A stretch of DNA of 64,000 bases from Anaerobiospirillum sp. (GTDB lineage Bacteria; Pseudomonadota; Gammaproteobacteria; Enterobacterales; Succinivibrionaceae). The notes under the pieces were generated by a model. That model saw only the letters and a program-made list of their open reading frames with translations. It did no database searches and was not told the origin of the DNA. Below, one piece after another: positions 37,155-45,867 of the stretch (position 1 is the first letter of the stretch; the number at the start of each line of letters is the position of its first letter). Both the position numbers and the translations under genes were made by a program. The stretch lies in the NCBI GenBank assembly GCA_029258325.1, contig JARHZF010000097.1:1-64000 (forward strand). The letters are read 5' to 3'.

Positions 37155-37219
37155 AAACTTGATTGTATTAAAAGAAGAAATTGAAAAAAATAATAAATAA
37201 TGAACACAAAAAACAATTT

Positions 37220-37282
37220 TTCTTAGATAATATAAATAATTCGCTTAAAATTAGATGTAAGAAGAATTATTTTTTCTAAGAA
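37220..37282 (+). other. Nested inverted repeat between flhG and fliA
   Basis: TTCTTAGA (37220-37227) pairs with TCTAAGAA (37275-37282), and inside it AATAATTC (37235-37242) pairs with GAATTATT (37264-37271). The structure would form in the flhG-fliA mRNA. No T-run follows, so it is not an obvious terminator. Confidence 0.5.
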
Positions 37283-37339
37283 TAATGTATTATATTTAAT
37301 ATAGGTATAAATAACATATAGTTTATGGTTTAATTTTAA

Positions 37340-38089
37340 ATGGCAGCAGTTAGAAGAAAAGGCGCACGTGCCTATGTGAGTGTAACCCAATCAGAGATGA
37401 CTGAAAAGGTTGAGAAGTATGCACCTCTTGTAAAGAGAATTGCTCTCCATTTAAAAGCAAGATTGCCTGCAAATGTAGAAGTAGATGATTTAATTCAAGT
37501 AGGTATGATAGGTCTAATGGATGCAATTAATCATTATGAGCAAGGTCATGGAGCATCCTTTGAAACATATGCATCTATTCGTATAAGAGGCTCAATGATA
37601 GATGAATTAAGAGCACTAGATTGGGTACCTCGTTCTGTTTATCAAAATGGAAAATTAATTTCTAATGCTATACATAAACTAACTGTATCTTTAGGAAGAG
37701 ATCCTAAAGAAACCGAAATAGCTCAAGAGTTAGGTGTAAGTTTAAATAAATATCATCAAATGTTACAAGATTCAGTTGCAACTCAATTGATAGGTTTTGA
37801 AGATTTAGGTGTAACTGATGATGTTATTTCAGAGAACATACATAATCACAATGAAGATAAACCTTTTGCTTATCTCTCATCTTTAGAATTTAAAAAAGCA
37901 CTAGCAAATTCAATCAAAGAATTACCAGAGCGTGAGCAATTAATATTGTCACTTTACTATACTGATGAGTTAAATCTAAAAGAAATAGGAAAGGTTTTAG
38001 GTATCAGTGAATCTCGAGCGTGTCAATTAATGTCACAATCAATGGGAAGATTGCGAAGTATGTTAAAAGATTGGGATAACAAATCGTAA
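37340..38089 (+). CDS. fliA: Flagellar sigma factor FliA (sigma28)
   Basis: FliA directs RNA polymerase to late flagellar and chemotaxis promoters. The 249-residue protein has sigma region 2 (VDDLIQVGMIGLMDAINHYE, FETYASIRIRGSMIDELRALDWVPRS in parts), region 3 (KLISNAIHKLTVSLGRDP), and region 4 with a helix-turn-helix (LNLKEIGKVLGISESRACQL). It lies between flhG and cheY in the usual order. The FlgM anti-sigma gene is not in the window. Confidence 0.97.
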   Translation: MAAVRRKGARAYVSVTQSEMTEKVEKYAPLVKRIALHLKARLPANVEVDDLIQVGMIGLMDAINHYEQGHGASFETYASIRIRGSMIDELRALDWVPRSVYQNGKLISNAIHKLTVSLGRDPKETEIAQELGVSLNKYHQMLQDSVATQLIGFEDLGVTDDVISENIHNHNEDKPFAYLSSLEFKKALANSIKELPEREQLILSLYYTDELNLKEIGKVLGISESRACQLMSQSMGRLRSMLKDWDNKS

Positions 38090-38138
38090 TTTTGTTGTTT
38101 AATCTTTTAGTAGTATTATTATAATAAAGTTTGTTGTT

Positions 38139-38290
38139 ATACTCATTTTATTAGTATGTGTTATACTACAAAAATTTAATGAGTATGCAATTTTATATTA
38201 AATTAGATTTTATATGTTAAAATAAGTTTAACTAAAATCTCAATTTAATAAATTACATACTTAATGCTTATTCATATTTGCAAGTATGTA
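38139..38290 (+). other. Three consecutive hairpins between fliA and cheY
   Basis: Hairpin A: ATACTCATT (38139-38147) with AATGAGTAT (38178-38186), enclosing TAGTAT-ATACTA. Hairpin B: AGATTTTA (38205-38212) with TAAAATCT (38233-38240), enclosing GTTAAA-TTTAAC. Hairpin C: TACATACTT (38254-38262) with AAGTATGTA (38282-38290). The 267-bp gap has no supportable gene. Confidence 0.55.
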
Positions 38291-38356
38291 TAAGTTATGT
38301 AGAGTATTTTTTTACTTAATCTTAAGTTATGAAGCAACAGCTCTAAGGAGATAATC

Positions 38357-38755
38357 TTGGATAAGAATATCAAGATTTTAATTGTTGATGATTTCTCAAC
38401 AATGCGTCGTATCATTAAAAATTTATTAAGAGATCTAGGCTTAAATAATACATTTGAAGCTGATGATGGTGCAACTGCTCTACCTATGTTAGAGTCAGGT
38501 GACTTTCAATTTGTTGTAACAGACTGGAACATGCCTGTAATGCAAGGTATTGAACTAGTTCGTGCAATTAGAAGTTCACCAAATCCTAAGTTAAATGCAT
38601 TACCAATTTTAATGGTTACAGCTGAGTCAAAGCGTGAGCAAATTATTGAAGCAGCTAAAGCAGGTGTTAATGGTTATATTGTTAAGCCATTTACAGCTGC
38701 AACATTAAAAGAAAAATTAGATAAAATCTTTGAAAGAGTTGACGGCGGTCAATAA
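38357..38755 (+). CDS. cheY: Chemotaxis response regulator CheY
   Basis: Phosphorylated CheY binds FliM and changes flagellar rotation. The 132-residue receiver has the acidic pair D11/D12, phospho-acceptor D56 (VVTDWNMP), the conserved Thr in MVTAES, and the Lys in GYIVKPF. The start is TTG 38357, backed by TAAGGAG with 6 nt spacing, which is a strong ribosome site. cheZ, cheA and cheB follow in the same direction. Confidence 0.97.
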   Translation: MDKNIKILIVDDFSTMRRIIKNLLRDLGLNNTFEADDGATALPMLESGDFQFVVTDWNMPVMQGIELVRAIRSSPNPKLNALPILMVTAESKREQIIEAAKAGVNGYIVKPFTAATLKEKLDKIFERVDGGQ

Positions 38756-38811
38756 TTTTAAAATTTTTATGTAGGTGATATTTTAAGATAGAACTTTGGG
38801 GTAAATTCATC

Positions 38812-39654
38812 ATGAGTGATAGACAATGGCAAATAGGTGAACCACTTATTACCCTCGATGAAGCTAGAGAATTAGTTCTTCTATTAGAAGCAAGTATGGA
38901 TGAAGATGCTGATAATATGGTAGAACGTCTGGCTGAACGTGTAAGAATATATAAAGGTGATTCAGCTGATGACAGTAAAAATGAAAAGCAAAAAGATATT
39001 CAATTATCTAATGGCGAAAAGATTTTTTCTGAAGTTGGAATTTTAACACGTGGTTTACATGATTCTATTAGAAATTTTGTTGAAGATTCAAGATTAAGAG
39101 TTATCACAGATGTTGAGTTCCCTGATGCTTCTGAGAGACTTCGTTATATTATCAATATGACAGATGCAGCAGCAACTAAAACAATAGATGCTGTTGATGC
39201 ATGTAGTCCTATGGCAGATAAATTAAGTAATTCTATAGAAGAATTAATGCCAATGTGGGATAGATTAATGCATGGAAATATTGATAGATTTGAATTTGTA
39301 AGATTATGTCATGATATTGATAGTCTTTTAGTTCAAACAAGAGCCGATGTTTCTATTCTTTCAAGTCATCTACAAAAAATATTATTAGCACAAGATTATC
39401 AAGATCTTACAGGTCAAATGATTCAAAAGATCATTGGTCTTGTTGGTGAAGTTGAAGATAAGTTAGTTTCATTCTTAACAAATGTTTCTGAATATCTTCC
39501 TGGTGCAAATACCGCAAAAGTTGATAAAACAGCCCATGCTAAACAGACTGCTGTTGAAGCTCAAGGACCTGCATTGGCAAGACAAAAAGCTAATGCAGAG
39601 GCTGCAGCTACACAAGATGAAGTTGATGATTTATTAGCAAGTTTAGGCTTTTAA
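38812..39654 (+). CDS. cheZ: CheY phosphatase CheZ
   Basis: CheZ dephosphorylates CheY-P. The 280-residue protein has the long four-helix-bundle region with the catalytic block LAQDYQDLTGQMIQK (Asp and Gln as in E. coli D143 and Q147) and ends with the CheY-binding peptide DEVDDLLASLGF, nearly identical to the E. coli tail. An acidic/polar insertion near residues 45-60 makes it longer than the E. coli protein (214). Confidence 0.97.
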   Translation: MSDRQWQIGEPLITLDEARELVLLLEASMDEDADNMVERLAERVRIYKGDSADDSKNEKQKDIQLSNGEKIFSEVGILTRGLHDSIRNFVEDSRLRVITDVEFPDASERLRYIINMTDAAATKTIDAVDACSPMADKLSNSIEELMPMWDRLMHGNIDRFEFVRLCHDIDSLLVQTRADVSILSSHLQKILLAQDYQDLTGQMIQKIIGLVGEVEDKLVSFLTNVSEYLPGANTAKVDKTAHAKQTAVEAQGPALARQKANAEAAATQDEVDDLLASLGF

Positions 39655-39669
39655 TTAAGGATAATTACA

Positions 39670-41646
39670 ATGGATGAGGAAATTCTACAGGATTTCTTGG
39701 TTGAAGCTGGTGAGCTTATCGAAAAATTAGATGAGCAACTTGTTAATATTGAGAAAACACCTGATGATAAAGATTTATTAAATGCTATATTCAGAGGCTT
39801 CCATACTGTAAAAGGTGGTGCAGGCTTCCTTGAATTAACAGATCTTGTAAATATTACACACGCAGCTGAAAACGTATTCGATCAATTAAGAAATGGCTTG
39901 ATTAAAATGAGTCCAGTTTTAATGGATGCAGTTTTACAAGCATATGATCAAATTACAACAATGTTTACAGCTGTTCAAAACAGAGAGCCTTTAGAGCCAG
40001 CTCCAGCTGAGCTTATTGAAAGACTTCATGATTTAGCTGATGGAAAAATTGGTGGTGATGCATCTGCAGCAGCTCCTGTAGCAACTCCTGCTCCAGAACC
40101 AGCTCCAGCACCTGCTCCAGAACCAACACCTGCACCAGCTCCAACTCCAGCACCTGCAGCAGAACAATCAGATGAAGGATCTATTGATGACATTACAGAA
40201 GAAGAGTTTGAAGCTCTATTAGATCAACTTCATGGTAAAGGTGGTGCTCCAGGTCATGATCGTCATGAAAAAGATGATACAGATGCTGAGTTTGATGCTT
40301 TATTACAAAATGCAGCTCAAGCACCTGCAGCAGCTCCAGCTCCTGCACCTACTCCAGCTCCAGCAGTAGCTCCTGCACCAAAAGCAGCAGCCCCTGTAGC
40401 TAAAGCAGCTCCTGCTAAAGAACCAGCAAAAGCACAAGAAAAAACAGCTGCAGAAGCAATTGCTGATACAACAGTTCGTGTTGATACCAAGATTCTTGAT
40501 GATATCATGAATATGGTAGGTGAACTTGTTCTTGTTAGAAACAGATTATTATCAATAGCATCTCATCGTTCAGATCAAGAGATGAATAAGGTTATCTCAA
40601 ATCTAGACGTAGTAACAGGCGACCTTCAAGGTGCTGTTATGAAGACTAGAATGCAACCTATTAAGAAAGTTTTTGGTAGATTCCCTCGTGTTGTACGTGA
40701 CCTTGCAAGAAAACTTAATAAGAAGATTGAGTTAAGAATGGAAGGTGAAGAGACAGAATTAGATAAGAATCTAGTTGATGCTCTTGCAGATCCAATGGTT
40801 CACATGGTTCGTAACTGTTGTGACCATGGTATTGAAAGTCCAGAAGATAGACGTGCAGCAGGCAAATCAGAATTAGGTACAATTATTTTATCAGCAGCAC
40901 AACAAGGCGATCATATTTTATTACGTATTACCGATGATGGTAAGGGTATGGATCCTGATAAATTACGTGCTACAGCTGTAAGAAAAGGCGTTATGGATGA
41001 AGCTTCAGCTGAAAGATTATCAGATGAAGACACCTTAAATTTAATATTTGCTCCTGGCTTCTCAACAAACACTGCAGTTACTGATATTTCAGGTCGTGGT
41101 GTTGGTATGGACGTGGTTAAGACAAATATTACAAAACTAAATGGTTCTGTACGTGTTTTATCAAAGTTAGGTGAAGGTTCAACAATTGAAATTAAGGTTC
41201 CTCTAACTCTTGCAATTTTACCTACACTAATGATTCAAATTTCAGATAGAACATTTGCTTTACCTTTAACATCTGTATCAGAGATCTTCTACTTACCATT
41301 AGATCAAATGAGAAATGTAGATGGTCAAAATACTATTGTTATTCGTGATAAAGCAGTTCCATTATTCTTCTTAAGAGAATGGTTTGAACATAGACCTCTT
41401 GAGAATCTAAAAGAAACTAAAGCACATATAGTTTTAGTACAAGTATCTGCAGCACAATTAGTAGGTTTTGTTGTAGACGATCTTTTAGGTCAAGAAGAAG
41501 TTGTTATTAAGCCATTAGATAATGTATTAAGACATACTCCAGGTATGGCTGGTGCAACTGTAACATCTGATGGTGGTATTGCATTAATTTTAGATATTCC
41601 TGGTCTGATTAGAGCATATGCTCATAAGACTATGAATCGTTTTTAA
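39670..41646 (+). CDS. cheA: Chemotaxis histidine kinase CheA with ParP-docking (LID) region
   Basis: CheA phosphorylates CheY and CheB in response to receptors. The 658 residues comprise the HPt domain with phospho-His H45 (FRGFHTVKGGAGF), two Pro/Ala-rich linkers, a dimerisation domain, the ATPase with VRNCCDHGIE, DDGKGMDP and GRGVGMDVV, and a C-terminal CheW-like domain. Between the linkers lies SIDDITEEEFEALLDQLHG and a second DAEFDALL motif, resembling the LID region of Vibrio CheA that binds ParP. A ParP gene lies downstream, so the pair is consistent. I see no clear P2 (CheY/CheB-docking) domain; the linkers take its place. Confidence 0.97.
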   Translation: MDEEILQDFLVEAGELIEKLDEQLVNIEKTPDDKDLLNAIFRGFHTVKGGAGFLELTDLVNITHAAENVFDQLRNGLIKMSPVLMDAVLQAYDQITTMFTAVQNREPLEPAPAELIERLHDLADGKIGGDASAAAPVATPAPEPAPAPAPEPTPAPAPTPAPAAEQSDEGSIDDITEEEFEALLDQLHGKGGAPGHDRHEKDDTDAEFDALLQNAAQAPAAAPAPAPTPAPAVAPAPKAAAPVAKAAPAKEPAKAQEKTAAEAIADTTVRVDTKILDDIMNMVGELVLVRNRLLSIASHRSDQEMNKVISNLDVVTGDLQGAVMKTRMQPIKKVFGRFPRVVRDLARKLNKKIELRMEGEETELDKNLVDALADPMVHMVRNCCDHGIESPEDRRAAGKSELGTIILSAAQQGDHILLRITDDGKGMDPDKLRATAVRKGVMDEASAERLSDEDTLNLIFAPGFSTNTAVTDISGRGVGMDVVKTNITKLNGSVRVLSKLGEGSTIEIKVPLTLAILPTLMIQISDRTFALPLTSVSEIFYLPLDQMRNVDGQNTIVIRDKAVPLFFLREWFEHRPLENLKETKAHIVLVQVSAAQLVGFVVDDLLGQEEVVIKPLDNVLRHTPGMAGATVTSDGGIALILDIPGLIRAYAHKTMNRF

Positions 41647-41670
41647 TTGGAAAAAAAACAGGGGTTTTTA

Positions 41671-42954
41671 ATGGCGATTCGCGTTTTAATTGTGGATGAT
41701 TCAGCTTTTTTTAGAAAAAGATTAACTGAAATCATTACTGGTGATAATACATTAGAAGTATGTGGCGAGGCTAAAGATGGTCGCGAAGGCGTCGAATTAG
41801 CAGCAAAATTGCGTCCTGATGTAATTACTATGGACGTAGAAATGCCAGTTATGGATGGTATTACTGCTGTAAAAGAAATTATGGCAAAAACACCAACCCC
41901 AATTTTAATGTTTTCATCTCTTACTGTAGAGGGTGCATCATCAACATTTAAGGCATTAGAGGCTGGTGCTATAGACTTTATGCCAAAGAATTTTGATGAT
42001 ATTGCTCATAGACGTGAGGATGCATTAAATCAATTAAGAGCAAGCATTAAAGCTGTTTCTAAATCAAGAGTTGGAAGAAGAACTAGTTTTGCATCAAGTA
42101 GTGCAACAACTACTACTACAAGACCTGCAACATCTAGTTTTGCAAGTAGAACTACTTCAACATTAAATACAACAAGAACAGTAGGTTCTACTTTATCTTC
42201 TACAAGAACAACTTCATTGCAAAGCTCTCCTGCTAATAAAGGTGCATTAGATGCAACTCATATGGCTTATGAGAAGATTCAAACTCAATTAGCTAATGTT
42301 GATCAAGGTAAACCTGCAGCTGCAATGAAATTTACCTTTGGTGACAATGCTGATAAGACAACAATCTTCAAAAAGTCAGGTAAGAGACATGATCTTATTG
42401 CAATTGGATCATCAACAGGTGGTCCTATAGCATTACAAAATGTTATACCAAAGCTTCCTTTATTAAATGTTCCTATTGTTATTGTTCAACATATGCCACC
42501 AGCTTTTACAACAACATTTGCTCAAAGACTAGATGCTTTATCTCAGTACACAGTAGTTGAAGCAAAAGATGGTGATATATTAGAACCAAATCATTGCTAT
42601 ATTGCTCCAGGTGGTATGCAAATGATTTTTGAACGTGCTTTAGGAAAGACAAAAGTTAGAATATTAAAAGGCGACAATCGTGTTGTTTATCACCCTTGTG
42701 TTGACGTTTCTTTTGCATCTCTTGCTCAACAATATGGTGGAAAAGTTCTCTCAATTATCTTAACAGGCATGGGTTCTGATGGATGTGAGGGTTGTCGTTT
42801 ATTTAAGAGACAAGGTGGCGTAGTCTGGGCACAAAATGAAGAAACTTGTGTTGTTTATGGTATGCCTCAAGCTGTTGTAAATGCAGGTATTTCTGATCAA
42901 GTTTTACCACTTGAAAAGATCGCTGGATGTATTGTTGAAGAGATGAAACCTTAA
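41671..42954 (+). CDS. cheB: Protein-glutamate methylesterase CheB
   Basis: CheB demethylates and deamidates chemoreceptors for adaptation. The 427-residue protein has a receiver domain with phospho-Asp in VITMDVEMPVMDG, and a C-terminal methylesterase with the catalytic Ser in IGSSTGGPIAL, His in VQHMPPAFT and Asp in GMGSDGC. The linker (about residues 128-230) is long and Thr/Ser/Arg-rich. ATG 41671 is chosen over TTG 41647 because AGGGG lies 6 nt upstream. The partner methyltransferase CheR is not in the window. Confidence 0.96.
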   Translation: MAIRVLIVDDSAFFRKRLTEIITGDNTLEVCGEAKDGREGVELAAKLRPDVITMDVEMPVMDGITAVKEIMAKTPTPILMFSSLTVEGASSTFKALEAGAIDFMPKNFDDIAHRREDALNQLRASIKAVSKSRVGRRTSFASSSATTTTTRPATSSFASRTTSTLNTTRTVGSTLSSTRTTSLQSSPANKGALDATHMAYEKIQTQLANVDQGKPAAAMKFTFGDNADKTTIFKKSGKRHDLIAIGSSTGGPIALQNVIPKLPLLNVPIVIVQHMPPAFTTTFAQRLDALSQYTVVEAKDGDILEPNHCYIAPGGMQMIFERALGKTKVRILKGDNRVVYHPCVDVSFASLAQQYGGKVLSIILTGMGSDGCEGCRLFKRQGGVVWAQNEETCVVYGMPQAVVNAGISDQVLPLEKIAGCIVEEMKP

Positions 42955-42965
42955 GGTAAAATTTT

Positions 42966-43709
42966 ATGAACTTAATTGGTATTGTAGCTGCTGTTGGTTG
43001 TATTATTGCAACTATGTTAATTGAAGGTACCCACCCAGGTGCACTTGTTAACTTACCTGCTTTCTTGATCGTGGTAGGTACTTCTTTCTCAGCTGGTCTA
43101 GTACAGTTTGCACCAAAAGATATTGGTTCTGCTTTAAAGCACTTTGGTTGGTTAATTGCACCACCTCATGTTAACTTAGAAGCACAAGCTGAATTCTTAG
43201 CAGGTATGTCTGCAACTGCACGTCAACAAGGTATTCTATCTCTTGAAAACTCAGTAGGTTCTGCTCCTGATGATTTTACAAGAAATGGTATTCAAATGAT
43301 TGTAGATGGTGTAGATAAAGAATCTTTAGCAAAACTACTAGATAATGCAATTCAAGTAGAACAAGAAAAATTAGAACCAAATGCTAAGTTCTATGAAGCT
43401 GTTGGTGGTTATGCTCCTACATTCGGTATTATCGGTGCGGTGCTTGGTCTTATTCACGCTATGGGTCTTTTAGATAGACCTGACTTACTAGGTCCATCAA
43501 TTGCTGTGGCATTCGTTGCTACTATTTATGGTCTAGTTTTAGCTAACATTGTTTGTCTTCCAGCAGCAAACCGTATTAAGAACTTAAATAGTGAAATTGC
43601 CATGTACAAGTACATGACATTAGAAGGTCTTGTATCTATAGCAAGTTCAGAAAATACAATGATGTTAAAGCGTCGTGTTTCTGCATTTACTGGTACTTTC
43701 TCAGATTAA
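42966..43709 (+). CDS. motC: Flagellar stator protein, MotA family (MotC/PomA type)
   Basis: The stator A subunit surrounds the ion channel and pushes on the rotor. The 247-residue protein has four membrane helices, a large cytoplasmic loop, and the conserved GGYAPTFGIIGAVLGLIHAM in the third helix. Its position between cheB and a motB-type gene matches motC of Pseudomonas. H+ versus Na+ use cannot be settled from the sequence. It is the only stator pair in the window. Confidence 0.93.
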   Translation: MNLIGIVAAVGCIIATMLIEGTHPGALVNLPAFLIVVGTSFSAGLVQFAPKDIGSALKHFGWLIAPPHVNLEAQAEFLAGMSATARQQGILSLENSVGSAPDDFTRNGIQMIVDGVDKESLAKLLDNAIQVEQEKLEPNAKFYEAVGGYAPTFGIIGAVLGLIHAMGLLDRPDLLGPSIAVAFVATIYGLVLANIVCLPAANRIKNLNSEIAMYKYMTLEGLVSIASSENTMMLKRRVSAFTGTFSD

Positions 43710-43737
43710 TTTTACTAATTAAAAAAAGGGTAGAATT

Positions 43738-44928
43738 ATGAAAAAGAAAGCAGAAGGTCATGAGAACCATGAAAGATGGATGGTGTCTTATGCTGACTTC
43801 TTAACATTACTTTTTGCTGTATTCGTTGTTTTGTATTCATTTGCTATGGCAAAACAATCTGATGCTCAAAGAATGGTAAGAGGTGTTGTAGAATCATTTA
43901 GTGAGGTAGGTTTTGCCTCACCTTCATCTGCACTTGTTACTGTACCAGGTCCTATGTCTGCAACAGCATCTATTGCTGCTTTATCATCAACTTCAGAAAC
44001 TGATGAGGTAACTCAACAGGTTCAAGGTGGCGGCGGCGTTATGGATTTTGGTCAAAAACAAATTCAAGATGTAAGTGCTGAAGGTTCAACTGAAGAAGTT
44101 ACTGATGATGATGTAATAGTAAAAGCAGATGCTAATAAAACACAAGGTAACTTAACTCATACTGAAGTACAAAAACCAACATCAGGTACTATACCTAAGG
44201 ATGTCAATAATGCTGATAATCCAAATATGGCTAAAGGCGATGGTGGTGAATCTATTGGTAACGATCCTACTTTAGTATCAGATGGTGGTACTGGTGTTAC
44301 TGATACAGATACTTTAGGTAAGAGTGTTTATGGTCATCCATTTGATGCTATTAAGAAATCAGTATCTAATATGATTTCTGATAGTGGTCTACAAGATCAA
44401 GTTGTACTTGAGGATGATGGTAGATGGTTAACTATTAACATAAGCTCAGGCATTTTATTTGCTCAAGGCTCAGCATCTATCTTAAATCCAGCTAAAGCAA
44501 TTATTAATGAAATAGCAAAAGCTCTAACTCCTATTAATAATTATATTAAGGTTAGAGGTTATACAGATAATGTGTTTGAAGATACTGGTGTATATTCAAA
44601 TAACTGGGAACTTTCCGCATCTCGTGCTATTGCAGTATTGCTTCAATTAGTAAATCAAGGTGTAGACCCAAATAGATTATCTATTGAAGGTTATGGTCAA
44701 TATGCACCATTTTACTCAAATACAACCTTAGCAGGTAGAGCTCAAAATAGACGTGTAGTAATTGCAGTTTCACGCTTTGCAGTTGTTGGTCGTCATTTAG
44801 ATGTATTACCTGGTGATGATGAAAAATTAGTTGAAACTCCTGCAGCTCTTCGTGCAGGTTCTGGTGATGTTAAAGTTAAAACTAATTCTGATGGTGTAGT
44901 TGAGTTAGACATCAATAATAAGAAGTAG
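43738..44928 (+). CDS. motD: Flagellar stator protein, MotB family (MotD type)
   Basis: The B subunit carries the ion path and anchors the stator to peptidoglycan. The 396-residue protein has one membrane helix near residues 17-38 with the essential Asp (D20 in SYADFLTLLFAVF), a long, polar, Asp/Gly/Thr-rich segment (about 65-195), and an OmpA-like domain (ILFAQGSASI, RGYTDN, SRAIAVLLQL, GRAQNRRVVIAV). The family is usually 250-310 residues; the extra length is the linker. It lies 28 bp after the motA-type gene. Confidence 0.93.
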   Translation: MKKKAEGHENHERWMVSYADFLTLLFAVFVVLYSFAMAKQSDAQRMVRGVVESFSEVGFASPSSALVTVPGPMSATASIAALSSTSETDEVTQQVQGGGGVMDFGQKQIQDVSAEGSTEEVTDDDVIVKADANKTQGNLTHTEVQKPTSGTIPKDVNNADNPNMAKGDGGESIGNDPTLVSDGGTGVTDTDTLGKSVYGHPFDAIKKSVSNMISDSGLQDQVVLEDDGRWLTINISSGILFAQGSASILNPAKAIINEIAKALTPINNYIKVRGYTDNVFEDTGVYSNNWELSASRAIAVLLQLVNQGVDPNRLSIEGYGQYAPFYSNTTLAGRAQNRRVVIAVSRFAVVGRHLDVLPGDDEKLVETPAALRAGSGDVKVKTNSDGVVELDINNKK

Positions 44929-44937
44929 GAGTTTATT

Positions 44938-45855
44938 GTGTTAGTATGGGCAATTGCAAGTCAAAAAGGTGGTGTTGGTAAGACAACAACAGTTGCATCT
45001 CTTGCAGGTTGGTTACAAAAAGAGCACTTAAGAGTGCTCGTTGTAGACACTGATCCTCATGCTTCATTAACCTCATATTTAGGTTATGAAGATGAGAAAG
45101 TAGATCACAGTCTATTTGACATATATGCTGCAGATAAGATTACAAGAAATCTTGTTTTAAAGAGCATAACCCATACTAAATATCAAGGCTTAGACTTAAT
45201 AGCATCTTCAATGACACTAGCTACTATAGATAGACAACTATCAGGAAAAGCTGGTGTCGGTAGAATTTTATCTAAATCCTTAAAATTAATTGAAGATTGT
45301 TATGATATTGTATTAATCGACTGTCCACCTGTATTAGGTGCTTTAATGGTTAATGCTTTAGTAAGTTCAACTCTTATTATTGTTCCAACACAATCTGAAT
45401 TTTTAGCCCTTAAGGGACTTCAAGGTATGGTACGTACCTTTAGTATTATGAATAGTGCAGATACAAATACATCTATTGAATATACTATAGTACCAACAAT
45501 GTTTGATAAACGTACACGTGCTGCTAATAAATCCCTTGAGTATATGCGTGAAAATTATAAAGATAAAGTATGGGGTGGAGTAATTCCTATCGATACTTTA
45601 TTTAGAGAATCCTCTGCTCAAAGAAGACCACTTCCTTTAATGGATGAAGGTTGTAGAGGTTCTCTTGCTTATAAAACATTACTTGTTGATTTAATAACAA
45701 AAGAATTATCATCATCTCATAAAAGTAGAGTAACTCCTGCTACTGCTGCAATTTTAACATCAGATGATGATGAGGACTTTACTTCTACAGATTCTCCTGC
45801 AAAGAAGATAGAGAATAGTGTAGTAGATATGGTTCGTAAAGATTTAATAAAATAG
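44938..45855 (+). CDS. parC: ParA-like ATPase for polar chemotaxis arrays (ParC)
   Basis: ParC recruits chemotaxis arrays to the pole in Vibrio. The 305-residue ParA/Soj-type ATPase begins at GTG and has the deviant Walker A SQKGGVGKTT (residues 8-17), DTDPHASLTSYLG and IDCPPVLGALMVNAL. No ParB or parS site is nearby. The order motCD-parC-parP-cheW is that of Pseudomonas/Vibrio chemotaxis operons, so a chromosome-segregation role is unlikely. It shares the mRNA with parP, which starts 12 bp after its stop. Confidence 0.9.
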   Translation: MLVWAIASQKGGVGKTTTVASLAGWLQKEHLRVLVVDTDPHASLTSYLGYEDEKVDHSLFDIYAADKITRNLVLKSITHTKYQGLDLIASSMTLATIDRQLSGKAGVGRILSKSLKLIEDCYDIVLIDCPPVLGALMVNALVSSTLIIVPTQSEFLALKGLQGMVRTFSIMNSADTNTSIEYTIVPTMFDKRTRAANKSLEYMRENYKDKVWGGVIPIDTLFRESSAQRRPLPLMDEGCRGSLAYKTLLVDLITKELSSSHKSRVTPATAAILTSDDDEDFTSTDSPAKKIENSVVDMVRKDLIK

Positions 45856-45867
45856 GTGGATAGTGGG

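Noticed and set aside
40070-40400. Repetitive DNA as a possible CRISPR or tandem-repeat array
   Set aside because: The repeats are codons of Pro/Ala linkers in CheA and are irregular; there are no spacers.
40317-40508. Minus-strand Ala/Gly-rich ORF inside cheA
   Set aside because: Reverse complement of the Pro/Ala linker of CheA; low-complexity shadow.
44938-45855. ParA-like gene as a chromosome or plasmid partition locus
   Set aside because: No parB or parS nearby; it sits in a chemotaxis operon next to a CheW-domain ParP gene.
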